A DNA stretch of 64,000 bases from an uncultured Chlamydiae bacterium (GTDB lineage Bacteria; Chlamydiota; Chlamydiia; Chlamydiales; SM23-39). Both the position numbers and the translations under genes were made by a program. Positions 1 through 10,100 of this stretch are shown piece after piece (the first letter of the stretch is position 1; each line of letters starts with the position of its first letter). Under the pieces are notes generated by a model. It saw nothing but the letters and a program-made list of their open reading frames with translations, was not told the origin of the DNA and ran no database searches. Where the stretch lies: NCBI GenBank assembly GCA_903893545.1, contig CAITMJ010000021.1, forward strand, positions 1 to 64,000, given 5' to 3'.

Positions 1-148
1 AGACTACAAGCACAAGAAGAAATAGTTGAAAAACAAGTGCCATTTTTATCGTTTTCTCGTTTCATCGTTTCCATCGTTGATCCTATTGCTCTCTCCAAAC
101 TACCTACCTCAAGTCCCTATTTTAAGGCAGTTGTGCTAAACTATTTCC
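1..148. other. Left-edge non-coding or gene-end segment
   Basis: This stretch precedes the first clear gene. Frame 2 reads D-Y-K-H-K-K-K and stops at 23-25, which could be the C-terminus of an upstream gene, perhaps another pseudopilin. Frame 1 is open from the window edge into the next gene but has no recognisable protein character. A TAAACT hexamer lies 6 nt before the ATG at 149, without a good -35 partner. Confidence 0.3.
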
Positions 149-580
149 ATGGCAAGAAAACGGCCGACGCTCCTCTTAGAAATCTTAATTGCATTGACGC
201 TCATCATGCTCGCGATGGTGCCTTTAGTTCGCCAGCCAATTGATCTATATAGAGCGAAAAAAAAACAGCTCGAACAGATGGAAGCGATAAGAATTTGCGC
301 ATGTACCTATTCTGAGATTCGAGAAAAATTTCTCAAAGGAGAGTTTCGCTGGGAAGAAATCCCCTCCTTTAAAACCACGAGCAGAAACTACGAACTCTCC
401 TCGATTAGCCTCGCATTGCCGCCTCTTTTAGATACAGAGCTCAAACGCAAATTTACCCTTGAAACCATCAAGGAAAAAGAACATGAGGGGAAAATCTCGC
501 GCCTCGTTTCTGTTCATATAACGATCGGCACCAAAGTCAGCACCTATCGACTCATCGTCGAAAAAGGAGCCCCCTCATGA
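149..580 (+). CDS. Type II secretion pseudopilin-like protein (GspI position)
   Basis: This 143-residue protein has a short basic leader (M-A-R-K-R-P) followed by T-L-L-L-E and a hydrophobic helix of about 20 residues, the layout of a prepilin N-terminus with the conserved Glu at +5. Family knowledge: minor pseudopilins form the tip of the type II secretion pseudopilus in the inner membrane and push folded periplasmic proteins through the secretin. The residue before the presumed cleavage point is Pro rather than the usual Gly. The rest is a small charged domain with no recognised motif. It ends in an ATGA overlap with the next gene, so the three genes are one operon. No clear Shine-Dalgarno precedes the ATG. 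Assignment to GspI rather than another minor pseudopilin rests on order and size only. Confidence 0.7.
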   Translation: MARKRPTLLLEILIALTLIMLAMVPLVRQPIDLYRAKKKQLEQMEAIRICACTYSEIREKFLKGEFRWEEIPSFKTTSRNYELSSISLALPPLLDTELKRKFTLETIKEKEHEGKISRLVSVHITIGTKVSTYRLIVEKGAPS

Positions 581-1176
581 AACGCCCTTTTTCTTTGTTA
601 GAAATCGTCATTGCCCTCGGCCTTTCTTCCATCTTGCTGATGCTTCTTTTCCGCTTTTTAATCTCTTATGCAACAGTCGAACAAAAGATCGAAGCGGCGG
701 AGGCGGCTCTTCAAGAAAGAGCGCGCGTGCAAGAAAAGCTCGAAACGATCTTCACAACGCTCGAGCCGAGGACAATCGAAGAGCCAAACTTTTATACGCT
801 CCAATTTCCCAAAGAAAAAGCTCTCAGCCTCGTAGTTTTTTTCAATGCCGGCATCGATCCCAACCCCGCCTTTAGCGGACCGAACACCGGCCGCCTCTAT
901 CTCAATGAACAAGGAGAGCTTTGCTTTACGCAGTGGACTCTTGCCAAAGATGATTTTCGAACGGAAGTTTTGCTTAAAGGAGTCTCCAAACTCGAGTGGG
1001 AGATGCTCAAGGCTAAAGGCGAAAATGCCTCTCTCTGGCCAAAAAAACAAAGCGGCCTCCCTTCCATCATCCGCCTCAAACTCTGGTGCGGAATTGACAA
1101 AAAAAAGCAAAAAGAGCCCAATCTACAATTTGCTTTTGTATTACCGACACAAGAACCTATATTGATTTTGAAATGA
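577..1176 (+). CDS. Type II secretion pseudopilin-like protein (GspJ position)
   Basis: This 199-residue protein opens with M-K-R-P-F-S-L-L-E and a hydrophobic segment, a classic prepilin N-methylation motif (Phe+1, Glu+5) except that Pro replaces Gly at -1. A heptad-like charged region of about 40 residues follows the membrane helix, as in other pseudopilins, and then a globular domain ending in F-V-L-P-T. It starts in an ATGA overlap with the preceding gene and ends in an ATGA overlap with the next, implying coupled translation. Role by family: minor pseudopilin of a type II secretion system. Such a system would be the natural exit route for the many signal-peptide-bearing enzymes encoded between 38 and 58 kb, but that link is inference. 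Confidence 0.7.
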   Translation: MKRPFSLLEIVIALGLSSILLMLLFRFLISYATVEQKIEAAEAALQERARVQEKLETIFTTLEPRTIEEPNFYTLQFPKEKALSLVVFFNAGIDPNPAFSGPNTGRLYLNEQGELCFTQWTLAKDDFRTEVLLKGVSKLEWEMLKAKGENASLWPKKQSGLPSIIRLKLWCGIDKKKQKEPNLQFAFVLPTQEPILILK

Positions 1177-2045
1177 ATATCTTGCCTTTTGTTGTTGCAG
1201 TTCTTTTCATCCTCTCCTACGGCATCGGAGCCTCTTTTCAAAATCAGCTCTTCTCCCGCCGCAACCAAACGGCCAATCTCGGTCTCCTAAGAGCCGAACA
1301 GAAATTCTTACGGCAAAGCGAGGAGGAGCAGTTCTCGACTCTTCTCGGCACTGAACGCACGGTCAAAAAAAAAGAGAAAGAGCCCTCGCAAAAAGAGGCT
1401 TCAAAAGCTGTGCCTTTGCCCACCATCAATCCGCCTTGCGCCCGCCTCAATCTCTTTCCTCTGATCAGCGAAGGAAAAGAGGCTCATCTTCCTCTCTATG
1501 AAACAGCGGCAAAGCTCCTCAGAACCCTGTATGCAAAAAAAGTATTTCGGGAAGAAAAACAGTTCGAATACAAGCTTCTCGATGCCCTCCTAACCTCTGC
1601 CAAAAAGCCGCTCGAGAAAAAAGATTCTCTTTCCCTAGAGACCCTCGCCTTAAAAGACACCTCTTTGCAGCCCACCTACTACACCCTGTTAAAAGGGGCG
1701 AAAAAACACTTCCCCTCCCTTCTCGATTATCTTAAAATCGAGCGCACGCCCTCACAAATTTGCCTCTTCCACGCCCACCCCACCGCGCTTAGCATCTTCT
1801 TTGGAGAGAAAACAGCGCATAAACTCTATCAAGAGCTGCACACAAACCGAAAAGCGGGCATCGATCTAGAAGCCATCTTGCAGTGGGCCAACGACCCACA
1901 TCTGGCCTTTACCGACGCAAAAGTTTGGGAACTGCTCGACTTCCATCGCCCTAAGCACGGCGACGCCTCGCAAAAAACGCTTCTTATCGAAGACGACGAG
2001 ACGCACATCTCCGTCCGCAAAAACATCCAGATATTGATAAGATGA
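1173..2045 (+). CDS. Inner-membrane-anchored protein in pseudopilin operon (GspK position)
   Basis: This 290-residue protein has one N-terminal hydrophobic segment (residues 3-22) without a Glu at +5, followed by a Lys/Glu-rich linker and a soluble domain ending in N-I-Q-I-L-I-R. GspK proteins also lack the +5 Glu and follow I and J in gene order, so the position fits, but no GspK signature is visible and the call is by context. It begins in an ATGA overlap with the second pseudopilin gene and is the last gene of the operon. No terminator hairpin is evident downstream. Confidence 0.5.
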   Translation: MNILPFVVAVLFILSYGIGASFQNQLFSRRNQTANLGLLRAEQKFLRQSEEEQFSTLLGTERTVKKKEKEPSQKEASKAVPLPTINPPCARLNLFPLISEGKEAHLPLYETAAKLLRTLYAKKVFREEKQFEYKLLDALLTSAKKPLEKKDSLSLETLALKDTSLQPTYYTLLKGAKKHFPSLLDYLKIERTPSQICLFHAHPTALSIFFGEKTAHKLYQELHTNRKAGIDLEAILQWANDPHLAFTDAKVWELLDFHRPKHGDASQKTLLIEDDETHISVRKNIQILIR

Positions 2046-2057
2046 ATTCATGATGCT

Positions 2058-2126
2058 ATGGCTCATTTTGGTTCATTTATGCGGTTAAATGTTCCTTTAA
2101 ATGTTATGGTTCATTTTTTGGCGCAT
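2058..2126 (-). repeat. Degenerate ~12-bp tandem repeat, decayed tail of the ATP-binding gene
   Basis: Read on the minus strand, just past the stop of the AlbA_2/HATPase gene, are imperfect copies of a roughly 12-nt unit such as AATGCGCCAAAA and AATGAACCATAA. They can be read as Asn-x-Pro-x steps (N-A-P-K-N-E-P and, in another frame, N-R-I-N-E-P-K) interrupted by stops. Proteins of this ATP-binding family often end in short tetrapeptide-like repeats, so this looks like a frameshifted remnant of the original C-terminus. Confidence 0.45.
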
Positions 2127-2201
2127 TCTTTTTTTAACACACTGATAATAACGAGGTTCCAAAAACATTCTTTTTGGAGACGATTGAGAGGAAAATAGCT
2201 T

Positions 2202-3950
2202 TCAAAGAGAGTTTTTCAATCGTTCCTTGTGCACTATTTTTGTTGAGGCAAGGCTGTATCTTGCATTTCTTCCCCGCCCAGGTGGACCTATTTGAGGATT
2301 TTCTTGAATCAATTCTTTCATTAGACGGATGGCCTGAGAACGGCCAAAATGGGTAATTTTTCGAACCTCTTGATTGGAAAGACCGAGCTGGTGCCGCTTG
2401 GCACGATCTTTTAAAATGCTAAACAATCGCGTTTTAGCGGTTTCCCAATCGATTCGACGGCTTTTCTCCAATGTTTTATCATGATCTAGCTGCTTATGTA
2501 GATAAGAGCTTAGAGTCCAGTACGTCCCTCTCCCTGAGCCGCCATGTTCTAAATATTCCAAGCGTTCCATGTCAGCTAGAGTCTCTCGAATTAATCCTTC
2601 ATTCCGTTGACAAATTGTAGAAGCAGTAGCTGTATCTATTTCGTGGTGCCTCAAAAGATTTTGAAGAATCAAAAGATAATCAACATTGAGGATGCGGCCC
2701 TTTTGGCTTTCCTGAGCTACAAATAGGCGAAAAGTGGGAGATATGTCTCGGCGAAGAAAGGTAATAGAGATAGACTCTCCAATTTCTCGAATTGATGGAG
2801 GCTCTTTCCCTTCGATCAATAAAGCTTCATACATACGACTTATCCCTAAGTTGCTTCGATTCACAAGCCGTAAACGAGTTAATGCTTCAACAAGAAGGGG
2901 GTTTCTCGTGGCAGGTGTATGGTGAAGAATATTGTCTGGTGTAATTCCTGCAATGAACCCTCCATTATTGCTGATTTCTAATCGGTCAGAATATTGTTTA
3001 ATCATGATAGGGCCAGCAATTTGGTAATCGGTGTGGCAGAATGCATTGAGCAATGCTTCGCGTAAGGCAATTTCTGGGTAGGTACGATATTCAAAATGAA
3101 ATAGACCTTGTTCTAGAGTTGTCAATGGATTATCAGCGTTCACTAAATCTTGCAGTTTTTCTAAAGCGGCGGGCAGAGCCGACTTGCCTTCCATCTGATT
3201 TGAATATTTTGTATCCGATAGCATTTTCAGCCAAGACCAGCGATACCCAGGTATTGCGGCTTGAATGGCATTGTCATTGCCGGCGATTAAAAGTCCCGCG
3301 CGATTAAGTAAACCGTGCTTCACTAACCCAATCGCTTGGAGTAATTCTCGATTGTTGAGCCGCAGTAGGTCATCGGGAGCTTTCTCTTGTCGAGCGTATG
3401 TACGAAGTTTTTCCATAGCAGCAAAAGAAATCAGTTCTTCCACGACCCCCTCTACTGGAGATGCCGTATAATCGGTTTCTCCAGTTTCAACCGAAATTTT
3501 TTTTCGCAAAGTCCCAGTCAGTGGTTCACAAGATTTTCCGATTCGGATAGTACCGCTGCCTGAAGTATCCGTATAGGGAGGCAGCCCAGGATGAATTTGC
3601 ATGATCAATAAACGACCAGTTCCCTCTCGTACGTGGAGCTCCTCGAAAACAGGAGTGATTTTAGGATCCGTGCGATCGTAGACGGCTTTTTTCAGGCGAT
3701 TTACATCTACTTCAGGAGGAACTCCTCGAATCGCATTAGCTCGGCTTTTTACTTTATCGGCAACGCCGAAGACTATGGTGCCTCCGCCGCCATTTGCCAT
3801 GCAGATAGCCGTATTAATCACTTTACTCACAGCATCTGACATGCTATCGGTGTTCCACTCTTTGAAATCCAGATCTTGAGTTTCTAGATCATCAGCAACG
3901 TATTGATCCAGTTCAAATAGCAGTTCTGCGATTTGTTTGAGAGTTCTCAT
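2202..3950 (-). CDS. Schlafen AlbA_2 / HATPase_c_4 ATP-binding protein
   Basis: This 582-residue cytosolic protein has an N-terminal AlbA_2 (Schlafen-like, putative nucleic-acid-binding) domain over roughly residues 15-150, marked by D-F-K-E-W and the Gly-rich G-G-G-G-T-I-V-F-G-V. A HATPase_c_4 region follows around residues 285-400, with R-E-A-L-L-N-A-F-C-H-T-D-Y and S-N-N-G-G-F. A winged-helix-like C-terminal half completes it. The family (COG2865) is annotated as putative transcriptional regulators, but its biochemical role is unsettled. I chose the ATG at 3950 because AAGGGAAG precedes it at proper spacing; a GTG at 3956 is also possible. It stands alone, downstream of and on the same strand as the giant exoprotein gene. 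A broken repeat tail lies just after its stop. Confidence 0.8.
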   Translation of the reverse strand: MRTLKQIAELLFELDQYVADDLETQDLDFKEWNTDSMSDAVSKVINTAICMANGGGGTIVFGVADKVKSRANAIRGVPPEVDVNRLKKAVYDRTDPKITPVFEELHVREGTGRLLIMQIHPGLPPYTDTSGSGTIRIGKSCEPLTGTLRKKISVETGETDYTASPVEGVVEELISFAAMEKLRTYARQEKAPDDLLRLNNRELLQAIGLVKHGLLNRAGLLIAGNDNAIQAAIPGYRWSWLKMLSDTKYSNQMEGKSALPAALEKLQDLVNADNPLTTLEQGLFHFEYRTYPEIALREALLNAFCHTDYQIAGPIMIKQYSDRLEISNNGGFIAGITPDNILHHTPATRNPLLVEALTRLRLVNRSNLGISRMYEALLIEGKEPPSIREIGESISITFLRRDISPTFRLFVAQESQKGRILNVDYLLILQNLLRHHEIDTATASTICQRNEGLIRETLADMERLEYLEHGGSGRGTYWTLSSYLHKQLDHDKTLEKSRRIDWETAKTRLFSILKDRAKRHQLGLSNQEVRKITHFGRSQAIRLMKELIQENPQIGPPGRGRNARYSLASTKIVHKERLKNSL

Positions 3951-4051
3951 CGACACTTCCCTTTTATAGGAAGAAGTTTATTTTAGGATCACACTTGATG
4001 CAAGAAAAAACATCTAGGTCTTGGCCCAACTTGTTTAAGAAAAGGAATACA

Positions 4052-4079
4052 CAGAGAAAAAAATTACTATTTTCCTCTG
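4052..4079 (-). terminator. Possible weak hairpin after the giant exoprotein gene
   Basis: CAGAG at 4052-4056 pairs with CTCTG at 4075-4079, followed inward by a mismatch and four A:T pairs. It lies about 35 bp beyond the giant gene's stop. There is no strong U-tract, so termination is only a possibility. Confidence 0.25.
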
Positions 4080-4113
4080 CGCCCCCCTTCTTTTACTAAC
4101 CTGAGAAGCCCCT

Positions 4114-7100
4114 CTACTTCACATCATTTTCGAAGATGAACGCCCGCCAGTGGATGATTTTCTCTTTTGCCTTTGGATCTTCTGAGACAACTCCGTAGTA
4201 GCGATACTTGTCCCAAAGAGCGTTGTAAGGCCAAAAGTCTTCGCACATCATCGGTAGGCGCGTCTCGTTTTCTGTCGAGAGTACATCCGTTATATAAATC
4301 AACTGGATGCGGGTGAAGTGGATCGCCTGCGGCGCTATTGGCGAAGGGCTCGGCGAAGGGGATGGCGGCGGTGGTGGTGGAGGAGGAGGCGGCGGCGGTG
4401 GGGGTGGTGGGGGTGGCGCAGAGGTAGAATCGTAGTTTAGCACGGTTCCCATGTACATGAGCTGCGCTGAGGTGATCGGCGTGCTTCCAATGTTGACAGG
4501 GATGTCTGCTGGAGTCTCCGTCGGCGTAAAATTCCCAGTGATCGAAGAGCTAACAGTCGGCGCAAGGACGTGCGTAGTGGCTGAATTATTCGTGCCGCCG
4601 GTGTCTGTCAAAAGGCCAATGGCTGGACGCGTCAGGATGTAGTTGGATGGGTTAAAGCCAGACGGTGCGGTGATGGTGATGGTTCCAGTGGAGACGATGT
4701 CCGAAAGGGCCGAGTAATTGCTCATTGTCATGTTGACATCGCCAAAGGCAGTGAGCGCTTCGTAGGGGCCCATGATCAGTGTTCCAGTGTCGATCGTGAC
4801 ACCATCGTCTCCCGTAGTGATCGTTGCAACCGCAAAACCGGACATCGGTTCTGTTCTTCCCGTTGGAGAGAGAGCGACAAAGCCATTGAGACCGCCAGAA
4901 CTGATGGTGGTGAGTGTGGTTCCATTGAGCTCGAGCAGGCCATTGGGAAAGTGGGAGAAACCGTTGTAGGTAGCAAGAGGCTGTAGCGAGATATTGCCTC
5001 CGTTACCGCCGCCAGATGCGCAATGCGCGTCGATGTCGTAAATGCTGACCGATCCTCCATTTGAGAGGATCGTCACGTTGCCGCCACTGCCGCCAGAAGA
5101 ACTCGAATAGGTGTTGATATCGCCGCTCAACGTGACAGCCCCGCCATGCGCAATGACGCTGACAGAAGCGCCGCTATAGCCGCCACTCGTTGCATAGGCG
5201 TTGACTACTCCTCCGATCGACACGGTTCCACCCGCCTCGATCTGGATCGGCTGGCCAGGGCTTGTGCTAAAGGTCGTATCGACGTTATCTGCGACGGTAA
5301 TGCTTGCAGATGTGGTTCGCAAGGTGAGCGGATAGTTCGCACTGTTGGTTGCATAACCAGTGAGGATGCTGCCTTCAAAGGTCATCGCATTGGACCCTGT
5401 AGCCATGAAGACCGCAGCGCTTGTGAGCTGAACGGTAGAAGCGTTGTAGTTCATCGCTCCGGCGGATGTGTTGACGGTTTGGTTCCCGCCGACATTCACC
5501 GTCGTGCTCGTGATGGTAAGAGAAGTTGGCGGCGTGAAGCCTCCTACAGCGCCGACAAGAGTGACTATGCCGCCCGAATTGGAAATGGTGAGCGGATAGG
5601 CCCCGTCAATCGAGCTGTTAAAGGTGCCGGTCGCGCCAGAACTTGTGGTAAAGGAACTCGCACCGAGCATGGTAATGGAGCTCGAGAAGGTGAAGTTAGA
5701 GCCCGAGGCGTTCAAACTTCCGTTGATCATGACGTTGCCGCGGCCAGTTTCTACCCATGTGCCTGAAACAAACGTTCCGACCATAGTAAGAGTTCCAAAG
5801 TGGCTAATCGTAACGGGAAGTCCACTTGCAGAGATGCCGCCATTGAGCGCAATGGTATTGCCCGTCAAAGTGATAGCTGTCGTTGCGGTCAAAAGACCTG
5901 TGTAGGTCGCAGTTCCTGTCACATAATCTTGGGTAATGGTCGCAGCCGAGATCGTGCTACTTGCATTGACAGTCGCCGCAGAGCCAATGGTAAGCGAGGT
6001 AAGAGGCGTCGATCCTCCAACAGCGCTTGAGAATGTGACTGTGCCAGAACCGGCGTCGAGCGTTAAATTACCCGCGCCGTTAACCGCATTGCTAAAGGTA
6101 ATGGACTGACCGACAGTTCCTGTGTTGATTAAAGGTGAACCGCTAATCGTAACGGGAATTGAGATCGATATAGCGGTGTTATTCGTGCTGATGTTCTCTC
6201 CAAGTGTGGTGCCAGTGCCGCTCAAAGAAAGAGTTCCAATCGGCGTTGTGGCTCCAATCGCCCCGCTTAAGGTGATTGTCGTTCCGGCAGCAAGAGTAAG
6301 GGCATAATCGCCATCGACTGTGCCGCTAAGGACAATCGTCGAACCGGTCGCAGTGCTAATTGTCGTCGCAGCGCTTAGAATCAGTGGAATTGCGACCGAT
6401 GCGCTAGTCCCATAGATATTGCCTCCAAAGAAAGCCGTGGAGCCCGATGGGATTGAGAATGCCCCAATGGGAGCCAACGCCGTGCCAACGCCGCCGCTTA
6501 GCGTAACGGTGCCTACGCCATGCAGTGTAAGCCCCTCGCCTGCACCTGTGATCGCGCCGGAAAAGAGAATATTGCCTGACGTCGCCGTCACTGTAAGCCC
6601 TGTGGCGAGCGCAACGGCAGGAGTCACCGAAATCGATGCCGCTTTTATCGAGGCAAGCGAGGCGCCTAATGTAATCGACGATCCTTCCACAGTAAAGGCG
6701 CCGAGCGCCGTTGTAGCTCCGATATTGCCGCCAAAGGAATTGCCGGTCGAGCCATTGATGGTGAGATTATAATCTCCATCGATTGTGCCGGAGAACGAGA
6801 TGGCGCCAGCCGAAGAGGTCATGATCGAGTTACCTTCGAGGAGAACCGGGATGGAAAAGCCTATCGCGCCCGATGTATTGAGGTTTGCGCTCACTTCTGC
6901 TTTTGAGCCCGTTCCAATACTCAAGCTCGCAAGAGGTGTAAGGCCCCCAACTGTATTGCCTAAAATGACGTTGTGACCACTATTTGCATCCAAGGTCAAT
7001 CCGTACGCGCCGTCGATCGTATTGCTAAGATCGAGGTCGGAAGCTCCCGTAGCTGTAGAGATCGTGACAGTGGCTCCCAGAACAATCGGGGCCGACATCG

Positions 7101-10100
7101 TCACCCCTGTCGCGTAGATGTTATTGCTGATGTTGATCAGTTCTCCGCTGCTGACCGTCACTTGGCCAAGAGGGGTTCCAACGAGTCCGACAGCCCCGCC
7201 AAAGGTCACGTTCCCAGTTCCGGCGACAAGAGTCACATTGCCCGTACCGGCAGACGCATTGGTAAGAGCTCCATTTAAGAAGATATTGGCCCCCATCGCG
7301 CTCGCAGTTGTCGTCGTGATGGTGGTTGTTCCAGAAGCGATTGTCGTAGGACCGCTAATCGACACAAGACAGTTTTGCGTATCGATCGTCGCGCCAAGCG
7401 TCACCCCTGTGTCTCCCGACACTGTGAAAGGCCCAATTGGAGTACCGCCGCCAATCGCTCCAGACACACTGATCGCGCCACCTGTCGAGGTGAGGTTTAA
7501 GACCTGATACCCATCGATCGTGCCGCTAAAGCTCATCGCGCCAGAGGTTGTGACGCTGACTGTGTCTGTAAGCGAGACGGCCGCTGTCACAGAAAGGGAG
7601 GTGATATCGATCGAGTTATTGAGGGTTAACGTTCCCGTGCCCGCATTGATCGTAAGTCCTTCCGATCCTGTAACTGCGCCATTCAGGCCAATATTTCCAT
7701 TCACATCCGATGTGTCTAAAGTAGAAGCGCCCGTTGTCAAATCGATCGGCGCATTGAACTGCATCGACGCTGCATAGAGAGCCACTCCCTCGATGATCGC
7801 CCCTGTCGTATTGGTCGTATTGACGACCAACGCCCCGATATGTCCAGCTCCAGAGCTACCCACATTGTCCGCAAAGGTGATCGTCGCAGCATTGCTGTCG
7901 TTGCCTGCGTTTACGGTCAGCGCAAAATCCCCTGTCACAGGCCCTAATGTGATCGCTCCTGCAGCAGACCCGTTATTGAGCGCCGAGCTAATCACTGTTG
8001 CAGATGAGAGACTCAAAGTAGATGCGCTTATGTTAATCGCCGCATCATGCGTTGCAAGGAGCCCGCCAAAGCTCAACGTGCCGCAGGTAGCGGAGAAAGC
8101 TCCGATCGGAGAGATCGCTCCAATTGCGCCCGAAACAACGACGTTGCCGGTGCCAGTAGAGAACGTCAGCGCATGATCGCCATCGACGCTGCCCGTGATA
8201 GAAATCCCCGTTCCAGAAGTCACTCCTGTGGTGATCGTCGTCGCACCTGTAATGATCGTCACGCCAGTGATCGTCACCACGCCTGTACTAGACGCGCTCG
8301 TATTGATATTGCCGCCAAGGCTGACCACGCCAGTCGCTCCTGCGTTCACCGTAAACGTATGCCCTCCCGTCACCGTCCCACCGAGCGTGACAGGGCCAGT
8401 GGCCGCGTGCGTATCGAGCGTCACATTGCCATCGAGCGTCGTATTGCTATTGAGGATAATGCCAGCGGCCGTCACGTTTCCGTAGAGCGTGGTTCCGCCA
8501 GTCGTCGTCACTGTCAAAGTATTTAAAGGCGTACCCCCTCCGACGACAGCGGCAAAGGAGACTGCCCCTGATCCGGTGGTGAGGATTAAATTCTCATCGC
8601 CATTGATCGTACTGGAGCTGTCAAACGTGATCTGCCCATTATCTGAGGTCGTATCGATCGTCGTTGTTCCCGTCGTCAGGTTGACAATGGTCGAGAACGC
8701 CACAGAAGCAGCGTAGATATTTTGGTTGGCGACCGTAAGACCACTTGCATTCGTGCTCGTTAAGCTCAACGCTCCAATCGGCGATGTGGTGCTTCCGAGC
8801 GTGCTATTGAGCGCAATCGTTCCGGCGCCAGAGTTGATTGTAAAACTAAAGTCCCCCGTCACAGGACCATTGAGCGTGATAGCCGTCGACGAGCCGCTCG
8901 TCGTCAAGCTTGTCGCCGCTTGCAAAATGACCGGGTTATTGAACGTGATGCTGCCGTTTGTCGAAGTAAGACTTACGCCGAGATAGACCGAGCCTCCAAT
9001 TCCACTGATGCCCGATTCGGTAAACGAACCATTCGGAGTCATCGTAAGCCCGGAAGGAATCGAAAGAGCGCCGGTGTGATTAATCGTAATCGGAGCGTTT
9101 GAGCCGCTTGCTGACACGGTCGTTCCAGTCGTAAATGTAAAGACCGTTCCATTGAGGACAATGCCCGCCACTCCCGTCGTCTCCACATTGCCGCCAAAGG
9201 TTCCAGTGCCTGTAATCGGCGCTGAGCCGCCTACAGCTAGAGATGCTGCGAGTAAATCGGAGTCAAAGGTCACGTTCGCAGCAACTGGGATTGCAACAGC
9301 TCCAAGAGTATTGCCACCACCCCCGACTGCACTTGAAAACGTCACATTGCCAGCGAGTAGAGGCGTCGAGCTCGAGCCCGTCTGCAGCGTCAAAGTCTTC
9401 GCCGTCGTCGACTGGACAGTTCCTCCAAAACTAATATCCCCAACGCTCGTGGTGATCGCAAGATTTGCGCCGATCTGCGTAGCGGCAGACCCAGTCACTG
9501 CAAAAGAACCTACGCCGGTAAGAGTCACTGTCGCACCATCGAAAATAAAGGTAGTCCCCGTTAAGCTCACCCCGGATGCGCCGCTCGTCGCCACAGTGCT
9601 GTCAAAGGTCGTCGTTCCAGTGCCAGCCTCTTGCACAAATGAGAGCGCCGTGAATGCAGCGCCGACAGTCACATTGTCCGCAGTGACCACGGTCACATTG
9701 CCAAGAGGCGTCGATCCACCGACAATGCCCGGAAGGCTAATCGAATTGCCGCTACCCGGATTGAGCGTTAAGTTTTGCGCATAGTTCGTTGTGCCATTGA
9801 GCGTGCCGCCAAGCGTAATGTTCGCCCCACCCGTTGTCATCACAGAAGAAGCGGCGAGCGTAACGGGATTTGTCGCCATCGCAATCGCCGCCGCGCTTGT
9901 CGTGATATTGCCCCCAACGCTAAACGATGCGCCCGTCGTCGTAAAACCGGTAAGAGCCGCATTCGATCCGACATTGCCTCCGAAGAAAAGCTGCCCAGTC
10001 CCCGCTGCCGAAGAGAGCGCAAACGCCCCATCGATCGTGCTCGTAAACGTCACTCCATCGCCATTGACCGTCGCTGTGCTCGCTGTTAAAATTACAGGTC

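Noticed and set aside
37..243. A plus-strand frame running from the left edge into the first pseudopilin gene.
   Set aside because: It overlaps the pseudopilin gene by 95 bp out of frame and has no recognisable protein features.
4363..4416. The proline run as a sequencing slippage artefact.
   Set aside because: Codons are mixed (CCA, CCG, CCT, CCC) and the frame continues through (Ser-Pro)4 into a non-repetitive cap, so it is probably genuine.
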